A stretch of 64,000 bases of DNA, taken from NCBI RefSeq assembly GCF_030009775.1, contig NZ_JASCTH010000027.1, positions 1 through 64,000 on the forward strand, in the 5' to 3' direction. A program made the translations under genes and the position numbers. Origin of the DNA: Actinoplanes sandaracinus (lineage in GTDB: Bacteria; Actinomycetota; Actinomycetes; Mycobacteriales; Micromonosporaceae). Of this stretch, positions 34,259-41,643 are shown in pieces (position 1 is the stretch's first letter; every line of letters begins with the position of its first letter). The notes below the pieces were generated by a model. That model saw only the letters and a program-made list of their open reading frames with translations, did not search any database and was not told the origin of the DNA.

Positions 34259-36361
34259 TCAGAGGCCGGGGGGTGAGGCGGCGACGCGGAAGATCCGCGC
34301 ACCATACGGGTCGGAGGAGGTCGATGTCAGGGTCAGGTGACCCCTGGACTCGGCCCACGTGCTGGTCCAGGCCGGCAGGTGGCGTGGGTAGAGCACGTCG
34401 ACGGTGATCTGCCGGCCGCGCAGGTGGGGCAGGGACAACGCGGTGGTCTCGCTGGCGCCTTCGCGCCGCCACACCCCGAGGTAGGTGACGTCCGGGCCGT
34501 GCAGCGCGAGGCTGAGCCACGCGTCGCTCCAGCCGGGAAGACCGAGCGGCCACACCGGTACGGCGCGCGCGAGGTCGGCGCGGACGGCCTGGTGGGCCTC
34601 GACGGCGTCGCGGACCGACCGCATCTGGCCGGCGCTCATCCCGTCCAGCCGCCCGGACAGGTAGAGGCGGCCGAGTATGCCCGTGCACATCGTGTAGGCG
34701 ATGTCCTCGTCCGACATGTCGGGCTGCGGGTACGCCCAGCTCGCGGACTGTTCGGGCAGCACCGACAGGGGCGCCGCCACCGCGATCGGCGGGTACTTCC
34801 GGTAGTCCTGCTGGTCGCTGGTGGACTGCAACTGCATGCGGGACAGCAGAGCGTAGTCCGCCCGCATGCCGCCCGACGCGCAGTTCTCCAGGATGAGGCC
34901 GGGGTGGCGCTCGTGCAGCCGGTCCAGCCAGGCGAGATGAGCCCGGTTGTGCTTGAGCAGGCCGGCGCCGACGCTGCCGGTGTCGAGGTCGGTGCCCGCG
35001 CCGGGGTCGATGTTGTAGTCGAGCTTGAAGTAGCCGACGCCGAGTTGCTCCACCAGCCGGTCGACCACCTCGTCCAGGTGGGCCACGGCGGCGGGGTGGC
35101 GTAGATCGAGGTGGTAGCGGTCGTGCTCGACCAGGCGGACGCCGCCGCGCTGCAGGAACGCCTCCGGGGGCAGTTTGTCGGCCAGCGGACTGCGTACCCC
35201 GATGACCTCGGGTTCGAGCCACAGACCGGGGAGCATCCCGCGGTCCCGGATGTGTGCGAGGACCTCCTCGATGCCGCGGGGGAAGCGGGTCTGCGACGGC
35301 TGCCACTCGCCGACGCTGTCCCACCAGGTGCTGTCGTTGTCGTACCAGCCGGCGTCGATGCAGAACACCTCGGCGCCGGCGTCGCCGGCGGCGTCGACCA
35401 GCGGCAGGAGCTTCGCCGTGGTGGGGTCGCCCATAAGGGTGTTCATGTAGTCGTTGAAGACCACCGGCAGCGTCGCCCGGTCACGGTGCGGGCGCGCGAG
35501 CGCACGCCGGTGCCCCGTCAGCGCGGCGACGGCGCCGTCCAGGCCGTCGGAGGAGACGGCGACCGACACCGGCACGGTCGTGAAGGACTCGCCGGGGAGC
35601 AGCCGCTGGTTCCACTGGTGATCGATGTCGGTCGGGCCCAGCAACGCGAGGTACGCGCCGTCGACCCGTTCGCCGATCTCCCAGCGCCACGCCCCGTTGT
35701 GCTCGACCTGCCACAGCCACGCGTCGCCGGCGTGACGGTCGACGATCCCGCCGGTCGGTAGGTGTGTCCCGGTGGACCAGCAGCCCTGGCTGACGACCGC
35801 GAACCGGCCGCGGCCGTCTTGCCCGTGCAGCGGGAGGGCGAGATCGGGAGTGATGCGGTCGCGCAGCGGGCGGCGGGTCCACCGGCCTTCGCCGAGCCAC
35901 TCGCTGTCCCCCCGGAGGAGATCCAGGTCCGCCACCGGGTGGCCGGGCAGCCCGGCGGCGAACGAGGTCACGCCGAGCAGCAGCACCGGTTCCGGACCTT
36001 GGTTGACCACCCGGGTACGCACCTGGACGGCGCTCACTCCCTCGGCCGACCGGAACAGGGTCCGCGTGGCCAGGCCGGTCTGCTCGTCGCGCAGATCGAC
36101 GCGCAGTTCGCGCCATGCTCCGTCCCGGCTCTGCTCACTGCCGGCGTAGACCATCCGCCGGCCGATGGTGGTCTCCGAGAAGCGGCTGGAGACCCGCGCC
36201 CGGCCCGCGCCGGCGGTCAGCAGTTCCACCATCGGCTGTGTCGCCCGGATCGGGCCCTGCGCCGGGGCGGTGGAGAGCGAACGCACGCCGACCGGGCCAT
36301 CCGCCGAGATGTCGATGGCCAGCTGCAACGCCGTGTGTCCCCACACCAGCCTGGTGTCCAC
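34259..36361 (-). CDS. alpha-galactosidase, GH36
   Basis: The 700-aa protein has the GH36 signatures: FCIDAGWYDNDSTWW at ~333, GLWLEPEVIGV at ~380, YFKLDYN with the nucleophile Asp448, ENCASGGMRADYALL at ~492, and STSDQQDY with the acid/base Asp near 516. It lacks a signal peptide, so it acts in the cytosol on imported raffinose-type or galactomannan oligosaccharides, releasing galactose. GTG at 36361 follows AGGAG at 6 nt. It is the first gene of the sugar operon and is preceded by a pair of LacI-type palindromes. Confidence 0.92.
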   Translation of the reverse strand: MDTRLVWGHTALQLAIDISADGPVGVRSLSTAPAQGPIRATQPMVELLTAGAGRARVSSRFSETTIGRRMVYAGSEQSRDGAWRELRVDLRDEQTGLATRTLFRSAEGVSAVQVRTRVVNQGPEPVLLLGVTSFAAGLPGHPVADLDLLRGDSEWLGEGRWTRRPLRDRITPDLALPLHGQDGRGRFAVVSQGCWSTGTHLPTGGIVDRHAGDAWLWQVEHNGAWRWEIGERVDGAYLALLGPTDIDHQWNQRLLPGESFTTVPVSVAVSSDGLDGAVAALTGHRRALARPHRDRATLPVVFNDYMNTLMGDPTTAKLLPLVDAAGDAGAEVFCIDAGWYDNDSTWWDSVGEWQPSQTRFPRGIEEVLAHIRDRGMLPGLWLEPEVIGVRSPLADKLPPEAFLQRGGVRLVEHDRYHLDLRHPAAVAHLDEVVDRLVEQLGVGYFKLDYNIDPGAGTDLDTGSVGAGLLKHNRAHLAWLDRLHERHPGLILENCASGGMRADYALLSRMQLQSTSDQQDYRKYPPIAVAAPLSVLPEQSASWAYPQPDMSDEDIAYTMCTGILGRLYLSGRLDGMSAGQMRSVRDAVEAHQAVRADLARAVPVWPLGLPGWSDAWLSLALHGPDVTYLGVWRREGASETTALSLPHLRGRQITVDVLYPRHLPAWTSTWAESRGHLTLTSTSSDPYGARIFRVAASPPGL

Positions 36362-36536
36362 TGCTGACTCCTGTTCGTTGGTGCCTGACGCCGGCCGCCG
36401 AGGGCCGGCTGATCGGTGGTGACGATCCGCCGGGTGAAGGTGAGCTCCGGACGGATGCGAGATCGAGGTGGTGCCTGCCGGTGGACACCGCCGATGGCGT
36501 GCGGGCGCTGAGGATCGCGGGGATGGGGCGCCACAT

Positions 36537-36580
36537 GTGACCGGTCACGTGCGGCGTGAAAGGAGTGTGACCGGTCACAC
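36537..36580. promoter_or_regulatory. two LacI-type operators 30 bp apart
   Basis: A perfect 16-bp palindrome GTGTGACCGGTCACAC (36565-36580) and a second site with the same 12-bp core GTGACCGGTCAC (36537-36548) lie upstream of the alpha-galactosidase gene. Their centres are exactly 30 bp apart, about three helical turns, so two LacI dimers would sit on the same face. The central CG and outer TGTGA are typical for LacI/GalR-family operators. The lacI-type gene itself ends at 36625, directly upstream. Confidence 0.8.
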
Positions 36581-36624
36581 GGCAGACCGAAAGGGGGCGT
36601 TACGCTTTTGTTACCAGTCGATGT

Positions 36625-37671
36625 CTACCCGCGGCTCGGCGGAGCGCTCGACTCTCGCACGACCAGGCGCGGAGCCTCCGGCGCGGCGCCGGGCCGCGGG
36701 TCGCCGCCCGGTTCGTCGAGGAGCGCGGCGAGACAGGCCCGGCCCAGCCCGACGAAGTCCATGCGGACCGTCGTGAGCGCGGGCGTCCAGTACGCCACGC
36801 CGGGCACGTCGTCGAACCCCACGACGCTCACGTCCCCGGGAACATCGCGCCCGGCCTCGTACAGCGCCCGGCGCACCGCCAGTGCGGCGTCGTCGTTGCC
36901 ACAGAGAACGGCGGTGACGTCGCGGTCCGCGGCCAGCCGACGGCCCGCCGTGTACGCCGAGCCGGGTGACCAGTCCACCGGCAGGATCTCGGGAACGGCG
37001 ACCCCGGCGCTTTCGAGGGCGTCACGCCAGCCCACCTGGCGGGCGCTCCGGCCGGTCTCGGACGGGATGGCGACATGGTGGACCGTGCGATGTCCCAGGG
37101 ACAACAGGTGCCGGGTGGCGTCGGCCGCCGCCTGCCGCTCATCTAGGAAGATCATCGTTCGCTCGCAGCCCGGGATCCCGCCCGCCTCGGTCGCCGCGAC
37201 CGCGGACACCCCCGCCGGCAACTCCCGCAGGACCTGCGCTCCGGCGGCGTCGAACGCGATCACCACGACGCCGCCGGCGCCCTGGTCGCTGACGTGCTCG
37301 ACGGTCTGCCGGACATCGGCGGGCCGGTCCGACTCGACCACCCGGACGCCGACCGCCATGCCGGTCTGCCGCGCCGCCTCCTCGATGCCCCGCAGTGTGC
37401 TGGCATAGCCGTACAGCATGGTGTCCGAGGTCACCACCGTGACGGCGTTCGCCCGCCCGAGGCCCAGCGCCCGGGCCGCCCGATTCGGGCGGTACCCCAG
37501 GCGGTCGATGGCGTCGAGCACCAGCCGCCGGGTGTCCGGGCGGACCCGGGGCGACTCGTTGAGCACCCGGGAGACTGTCTGATAGGAGACGCCCGCCGTG
37601 GCCGCCACATCACGAATGCTCGGGACGGCCTCGCGCTGACGCCGGTCCAGCCGGCCGGAAGACGGTCGCAT
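36625..37671 (-). CDS. LacI family transcriptional regulator
   Basis: The 348-aa protein has an N-terminal HTH (SIRDVAATAGVSYQTVSRVL, then NESPRVRPDTRRLVLDAIDRL) with a GYRPNRAARALG hinge, and a periplasmic-binding-type effector domain (VTVVTSDTMLYGYASTLRGI ... VVGFDDVPGVAYWTPALTTV). It most likely represses the downstream operon through the paired palindromes and is released by an imported sugar. ATG at 37671 is used; an in-frame GTG lies at 37680. Confidence 0.9.
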   Translation of the reverse strand: MRPSSGRLDRRQREAVPSIRDVAATAGVSYQTVSRVLNESPRVRPDTRRLVLDAIDRLGYRPNRAARALGLGRANAVTVVTSDTMLYGYASTLRGIEEAARQTGMAVGVRVVESDRPADVRQTVEHVSDQGAGGVVVIAFDAAGAQVLRELPAGVSAVAATEAGGIPGCERTMIFLDERQAAADATRHLLSLGHRTVHHVAIPSETGRSARQVGWRDALESAGVAVPEILPVDWSPGSAYTAGRRLAADRDVTAVLCGNDDAALAVRRALYEAGRDVPGDVSVVGFDDVPGVAYWTPALTTVRMDFVGLGRACLAALLDEPGGDPRPGAAPEAPRLVVRESSAPPSRG

Positions 37672-37680
37672 CACGTGCAC

Positions 37681-37709
37681 AGCATGATCCGCGGCAACGC
37701 ACAGGTCAA
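37681..37709 (-). promoter_or_regulatory. weak sigma-70-type promoter candidate for the lacI-type gene
   Basis: Minus-strand TTGACC and CATGCT are separated by 17 bp and lie just before the ATG, which would give a leaderless or near-leaderless transcript. The -10 box is poor, so confidence is low. Confidence 0.25.
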
Positions 37710-37881
37710 AAGTGTATTTCCACTCCCATAGGGGTCATAACGGCGGGTCTGCATTGATCGCGGCCGGGCCCCGCGCCGGGCCGTCACCGCCCCGGACGGG
37801 TTACGGCATCGGCATCGGGCGACCGGCCCTGGACGCCGGTCGTCGCTCCGGTCGTCGCGCGGGCCCTTGCCGGCGACGGGC

Positions 37882-38676
37882 TCATCGGAGCACCAGTTCC
37901 AGGTTGCTGCTCGCACGCCGGGCGCCGACGCCTTCGAACAGGGCGATCGCCGCGTGGTTGGACTGGTTCACGTCCGCGGACGCCGTCGTGATCCCGCGCC
38001 GGTGTGCCGCGCCGAGCACCTCGGCCAGCAGCGCCCGGGCGATCCCCCGGCGGTGCAGGCCGGCCCGGACCGCGATCAGGCCGATCCGTGGCTGCCGGGG
38101 CAGCGGCGCCACCCGTGCCAGTCCCACGTACTGCCCGGACCGGACCGCCACCGCATACCTCGACGGGTCCAGCAGCGAGGAGCCGTCCGGGAGCGCCGGC
38201 ACCTCCGCCGGCATGTTCTGCCAGCCCAGCGTGGCCTCGACCTCGTCGCGGATGAGGCGGTCCAGCAGGCGCAGCGGGCCCTCCTCGGCCTCGCCGGGCG
38301 CCAGCAGCGTCACGCCCGGCGGCGGCACCGGGCCGAGACCGGTGAGCCGGGGATCGGTGGGCACGACGAACTCCCACTCACGGCGCCGGGGCCCGAAGCC
38401 GATGAGCTCCCACCGGGACAGCAGGTCCACGTCGGCCTCGTCGACGACGGTGTAGAGCGGTTTCGGCAGGGCCGCCAGCATCGCGCCGGCCAGCTGGTCG
38501 AAGACGGCGCCGTGCCACGCGTCGACGCTGAGGAAACGCCGGCCGTCGGGCCTGCGCAGAACCTCGCCGCGGCCGACCACCCGGTCGGGGCCCAGAGCGT
38601 GCCAGTGCCGGTCGGAGACCCGCGTGACCACAGCGGTGTTCTCGTCCACGGCCGAGGACGGATAAGCAGAATCCAT
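37882..38676 (-). CDS. GNAT acetyltransferase behind a leader ORF
   Basis: The 264-aa protein has a C-terminal GNAT domain: RYAVAVRSGQYVGLARVAPL, the acetyl-CoA loop AVRAGLHRRGIARALLAEVL, and TASADVNQSNHAAIALFEGV with the late ALFEGVGARRASSNLELVL. The N-terminal ~100 residues are a separate, possibly GNAT-like half. The substrate is unknown. Its ribosome binding site AGGTGA is inside a stem formed with the leader, and a 16-residue ORF precedes that stem, so expression is probably controlled at translation, as known for some drug-modification genes. Confidence 0.8.
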   Translation of the reverse strand: MDSAYPSSAVDENTAVVTRVSDRHWHALGPDRVVGRGEVLRRPDGRRFLSVDAWHGAVFDQLAGAMLAALPKPLYTVVDEADVDLLSRWELIGFGPRRREWEFVVPTDPRLTGLGPVPPPGVTLLAPGEAEEGPLRLLDRLIRDEVEATLGWQNMPAEVPALPDGSSLLDPSRYAVAVRSGQYVGLARVAPLPRQPRIGLIAVRAGLHRRGIARALLAEVLGAAHRRGITTASADVNQSNHAAIALFEGVGARRASSNLELVLR

Positions 38677-38677
38677 G

Positions 38678-38727
38678 AGGTGTCACCTTTTCCGGAGCGC
38701 CTTGTCGAGAGGCTCCCGGCGACACCT
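38678..38727 (-). promoter_or_regulatory. RBS-masking hairpin (putative translational attenuator)
   Basis: The RNA arms AGGUGUCGCC (38727-38718) and GGUGACACCU (38687-38678) pair at 9 of 10 positions and enclose a nested GGAGC/GCUCC stem. The 3' arm contains the AGGTGA ribosome binding site of the acetyltransferase gene and ends one base before its ATG. The 5' arm begins three bases after the leader ORF stop. Confidence 0.5.
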
Positions 38728-38730
38728 ACG

Positions 38731-38781
38731 TCAATCGCCGGCCGTGACGGCGAGGGGAGCACCCATCAATACCACGATCAC
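38731..38781 (-). CDS. 16-residue leader peptide ORF
   Basis: GTG at 38781 follows GGAGGTGA with a 5-nt spacer, an ideal ribosome binding site. The peptide is VIVVLMGAPLAVTAGD and then TGA. A ribosome held on the last codons would cover the 5' arm of the following hairpin and free the acetyltransferase start. The combination is the arrangement of erm and cat leaders. Confidence 0.45.
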   Translation of the reverse strand: MIVVLMGAPLAVTAGD

Positions 38782-38818
38782 GGGACTCACCTCCTGCATC
38801 AGCGCCACAGCCGACGGC

Positions 38819-38848
38819 AGTTTATCGGCCCTCCACGGTGTCGTCCCA
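38819..38848 (-). promoter_or_regulatory. candidate promoter of the leader/acetyltransferase transcript
   Basis: Minus-strand TAAACT (38824-38819) fits a -10 box; TGGGAC (38848-38843) is a weak -35 at 18 bp with an AT-rich GTAAAT just upstream. Transcription from about 38812 would give a short leader before the small ORF. Confidence 0.35.
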
Positions 38849-38889
38849 GCGATTTACCCGACAGGACGACGTCTGAGGGCTGCCGGTGG

Positions 38890-39174
38890 TCAGGCCACCA
38901 GCGCCCAGCGGTGCGTGCGGCGGCTCCGGCGTGGGGGGTAACGCAGGACGACCAGGTCGAGTGCCCACCGCATGCGCGGCACCGCACACTCGGGATGGTC
39001 ACCGAACTCGGCGGCCACGTCGGCGGCGCAACCACGGACACCGCCGTGAGTGCGGACCGCGGCACGGATGGCTTCCTCGACGACCTCGAACTCAGGCCGG
39101 CTGCCGGTGGCCAGACCGGTGGTGAACAGCGCCTCCGCGCGGGCGGCGGTCAGGGCGGGGGTCTCGGTGGTCAT
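38890..39174 (-). CDS. small hypothetical protein, 94 aa
   Basis: ATG at 39174 follows GAAGGAGGAG, a very strong ribosome binding site. The protein is helical with EVVEEAIRAAVRTHGGVRGC, AADVAAEFGDHPECAVPRMR and a basic C-terminal tail. I have no family name; similar small actinobacterial proteins with the THGGxRGCA and DHPExAVxRM blocks exist to my recollection, without function. Confidence 0.6.
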   Translation of the reverse strand: MTTETPALTAARAEALFTTGLATGSRPEFEVVEEAIRAAVRTHGGVRGCAADVAAEFGDHPECAVPRMRWALDLVVLRYPPRRSRRTHRWALVA

Positions 39175-39363
39175 GATGTCTCCTCCTTCGCGCGACGAAC
39201 TCGACGGATATCGGGATGAGCGACGTCCTCGGTAGTGAAGACAGGTCGGCGGCCGCCGACTCATCGCTGACGCTATGCCTGGGGTACGACAACTTTCTTC
39301 TCTGACAGGGTGAACGTCGCGCGCAAGCGCATGGTTCAACCGGGCCGCCGGCGTGTGGCGAGG

Positions 39364-40149
39364 TCAACGAGCCGGGGCGGGGAACTGGTAGGGGACGGTG
39401 ACGGTCAGGGCGGTGAAGCCGAGGCGCTCCAGGATCGGGCGGCTCTGGCTGGAGGCGTCCACCTGCAGGTACTCGTAGCCGAGGTCGGCGGCGATGCGGG
39501 CGCGGTGCGCGACCAGGGCCCGGTAGACGCCCTTGCCCCGCCAGGCCCGCACCGTGCCGCCGCCCCACAGGCTCGCGAACGCGGTGCCGGGGGAGAGCTC
39601 CAGACGGGCCGCGCACACCGGTTCGTCGCCGGCCATCGCGACGATCAGGCGCACGTTCGCCGGGTCCTCGGTGAGCTGGTCCAGCAGGCGGTGCCGCTGG
39701 CCGGGGGACGGCGCGCCGAACGCCTGCTCGCTGACGTCGACCATCAGGTCGACGCCGGCCGCGTCGGTGACCTCGTCGAACCGCACGCCGGCGGGCGGCT
39801 TCACGTCGAGGGCCAGCTCGCTGATCGCAGCCACCATCAGCGTCTCCTCGTCCTCCGGTGCGAAGCCGGCCTCGCGAAGCCGGTCACCGAGGTCGGCGGG
39901 CTGGTCGTGGCCGTACAGTTTCCACTCGAAACCCAGCCCCAGCGAGGTGAAGTGACGCACCTGCTCGGCGATCTCCGCATCGGCCGTGCCGGCGTCCAGA
40001 CCGGACCACACGACGGCGCTCCAGTCCTCGGGGGCGCCGGTCTGACGGACGATCGTGTCGCTGCGATCGACGCGCGCCGACGAGCCTTCGAGCCGGAACT
40101 CACGGCGCATCTGACGGTCGAACAGTGCGAGTACCTCTTGTTGCTCCAC
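39364..40149 (-). CDS. GNAT acetyltransferase
   Basis: The 261-aa protein starts with an MEQQEVLALFDRQMRREF-type N-terminus (GTG 40149), has a degenerate first half and a C-terminal GNAT domain with VRLIVAMAGDEPVCAARLEL, TAFASLWGGGTVRAWRGKGV and YEYLQVDASSQSRPILERLG ending FTALTVTVPYQF. The RxxGxG loop is GTVRAWRGKGVYRAL. Substrate unknown. Confidence 0.82.
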   Translation of the reverse strand: MEQQEVLALFDRQMRREFRLEGSSARVDRSDTIVRQTGAPEDWSAVVWSGLDAGTADAEIAEQVRHFTSLGLGFEWKLYGHDQPADLGDRLREAGFAPEDEETLMVAAISELALDVKPPAGVRFDEVTDAAGVDLMVDVSEQAFGAPSPGQRHRLLDQLTEDPANVRLIVAMAGDEPVCAARLELSPGTAFASLWGGGTVRAWRGKGVYRALVAHRARIAADLGYEYLQVDASSQSRPILERLGFTALTVTVPYQFPAPAR

Positions 40150-40190
40150 GGGTGCAGCCCAGCACCTCGATGCCGCCGCCGGCAACGTAT

Positions 40191-40835
40191 TTACGCCGCC
40201 GGCGGTGGCATCAGGAGGGCCTCGGAGCCGACCGGGCGGTAACCGGCGGCCTGGAAGGCGCGGACGCTGCGGGCGTTGCCGGGCGACTGCTGGGACCAGA
40301 GCGGGCCCGGCGCGAGGTGGCGGGCGGCGACGGCCAGGGTGCGGCCCAGGCCGCGGTGGCGGGACCGCTCGTCGACCTCGACGGCGACCTCCCAGCGGCC
40401 GGCCACGCCACGGCCGAGGACGATCACCCCGCCGTCGGCGGACCATAGGCGCACACCGGAGCGCCGGCGCCGGGAGCTCGCGGCCCGCGAATGGTCCGGA
40501 TCCAGGATCTCGCGCAGCTCGACGGGCGGCGGGCCGGGCAGCGGCGACGCGACGGTGAGCAGGTCGATCGTGTCGGTGCGGCGGCCGGTGCGGTCGAGCA
40601 GGGCGGTCAGGAAACGCGGGTGCATGGCGGCGGCGAGCGGGTCGCAGCCGGTGGCCGCCAGGGTGGCGTGCACCCAGTCGGGGTCCTCGTCGATGAACAC
40701 CACCGCATGGGCGGTGAACGCGAGCACGCCGGCGTCGCGGTGGGCCGCCTGGGCGACCACGGTGGTGCGGCCGTCCGGCGGCGGGAAGATCCCGTCGGCC
40801 GCGGCCGTGAGAATCTCCTCCAGTGTCTGCCCCAT
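40191..40835 (-). CDS. GNAT-like acetyltransferase
   Basis: The 214-aa protein begins MGQTLEEILTAAADGIFPPP and has AHAVVFIDEDPDWVHATLAA in the first half, then a C-terminal GNAT core with GGVIVLGRGVAGRWEVAVEV, VDERSRHRGLGRTLAVAARH as the acetyl-CoA loop and NARSVRAFQAAGYRPVGSEA. It lies 42 bp upstream of the next acetyltransferase gene on the same strand, so the two may be co-transcribed. Confidence 0.75.
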   Translation of the reverse strand: MGQTLEEILTAAADGIFPPPDGRTTVVAQAAHRDAGVLAFTAHAVVFIDEDPDWVHATLAATGCDPLAAAMHPRFLTALLDRTGRRTDTIDLLTVASPLPGPPPVELREILDPDHSRAASSRRRRSGVRLWSADGGVIVLGRGVAGRWEVAVEVDERSRHRGLGRTLAVAARHLAPGPLWSQQSPGNARSVRAFQAAGYRPVGSEALLMPPPAA

Positions 40836-40855
40836 GCGGTCGGGCCTCCCTTGTC

Positions 40856-40903
40856 GGCGAGCGGATCGACGGTGAACGCGAACGTGGCGAGCGGATCGAC
40901 GGT
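40856..40903. repeat. 18-bp direct repeat, two copies
   Basis: GGCGAGCGGATCGACGGT occurs at 40856-40873 and 40886-40903, exactly 30 bp apart, upstream of the acetyltransferase pair. It may be a regulatory or slippage-derived repeat. Confidence 0.5.
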
Positions 40904-41095
40904 ATGTCACCCCGGCCGCCGGGAGACGGGCCGGGTGCGGGTGTGCGCGGGCCCGGGAGCCGCGCAGCAGCCCGGCGGCCGCGCGGCGGCCTCGCCCCGC
41001 GCCCACCTCGCGGGGATGCCACGGTGCCCGCGGTAGCCGTACGAAATCGTGAATTGCGGTCGGGAAGTGACCGCAAGCTCTTCTAGCCTCGAATC

Positions 41096-41581
41096 ATGAC
41101 GGAGAGTTTGAGTGTTGTCCCGGAGGGCTATCACACCGTGACGCCGTGGATCATCTCGGCGGGGAACACCGCGGCGGTGATCGATTTTCTCGTCGAGGTG
41201 TTCGACGGCGCCGATCTCGGGCGGATGGAGACCGACGGCGTCATCGGGCATGCCGAGGTCCGCATCGGTGACTCGGTGGTGATGCTCTTCGACAAGCCGG
41301 AGTGGGCGCGCACCCCGTCGTTCCTGCGGCTCTACGTGGCCGACGACGCGGCCGTGCTGGCCCGGGCGGTGAAGCGCGGCTCCCGGGTGGTGACGGAGCC
41401 GACCGAGTTGTTCTGGGGTGACCGGGTGAGCCGGTTCTCCGATCCGTTCGGCAATCTGTGGTGGATCCACCAGCGGGTCGCCGCGCCGGTGGGGGAGGAA
41501 CTGGACCGGCGGCTGCGTGATCCGGAGTTCGTGGCGAACATGGACTATGTGCAGGGCGCCGACTTCTCACCGCGCGGGTAG
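41096..41581 (+). CDS. VOC (glyoxalase/PhnB-like) protein
   Basis: The 161-aa protein begins LSVVPEGYHTVTPWIISAGN, has AVIDFLVEVFDGADLGRMET, AEVRIGDSVVMLFDK and ends the VOC fold with VSRFSDPFGNLWWIHQRV. This is the PhnB/bleomycin-resistance-like group of actinobacteria; the role is unknown. A 15-bp hairpin follows. Confidence 0.82.
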   Translation: MTESLSVVPEGYHTVTPWIISAGNTAAVIDFLVEVFDGADLGRMETDGVIGHAEVRIGDSVVMLFDKPEWARTPSFLRLYVADDAAVLARAVKRGSRVVTEPTELFWGDRVSRFSDPFGNLWWIHQRVAAPVGEELDRRLRDPEFVANMDYVQGADFSPRG

Positions 41582-41604
41582 TGGCGCGTATCGAAATTCT
41601 GACA

Positions 41605-41640
41605 CCGGCGCGCCGCCGGAGTGGCCCGGCGGCGCGCCGG
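41605..41640. terminator. bidirectional hairpin terminator
   Basis: CCGGCGCGCCGCCGG and CCGGCGGCGCGCCGG form a perfect 15-bp stem with a 6-nt loop between the convergent VOC and monooxygenase genes. Confidence 0.65.
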
Positions 41641-41643
41641 ACG

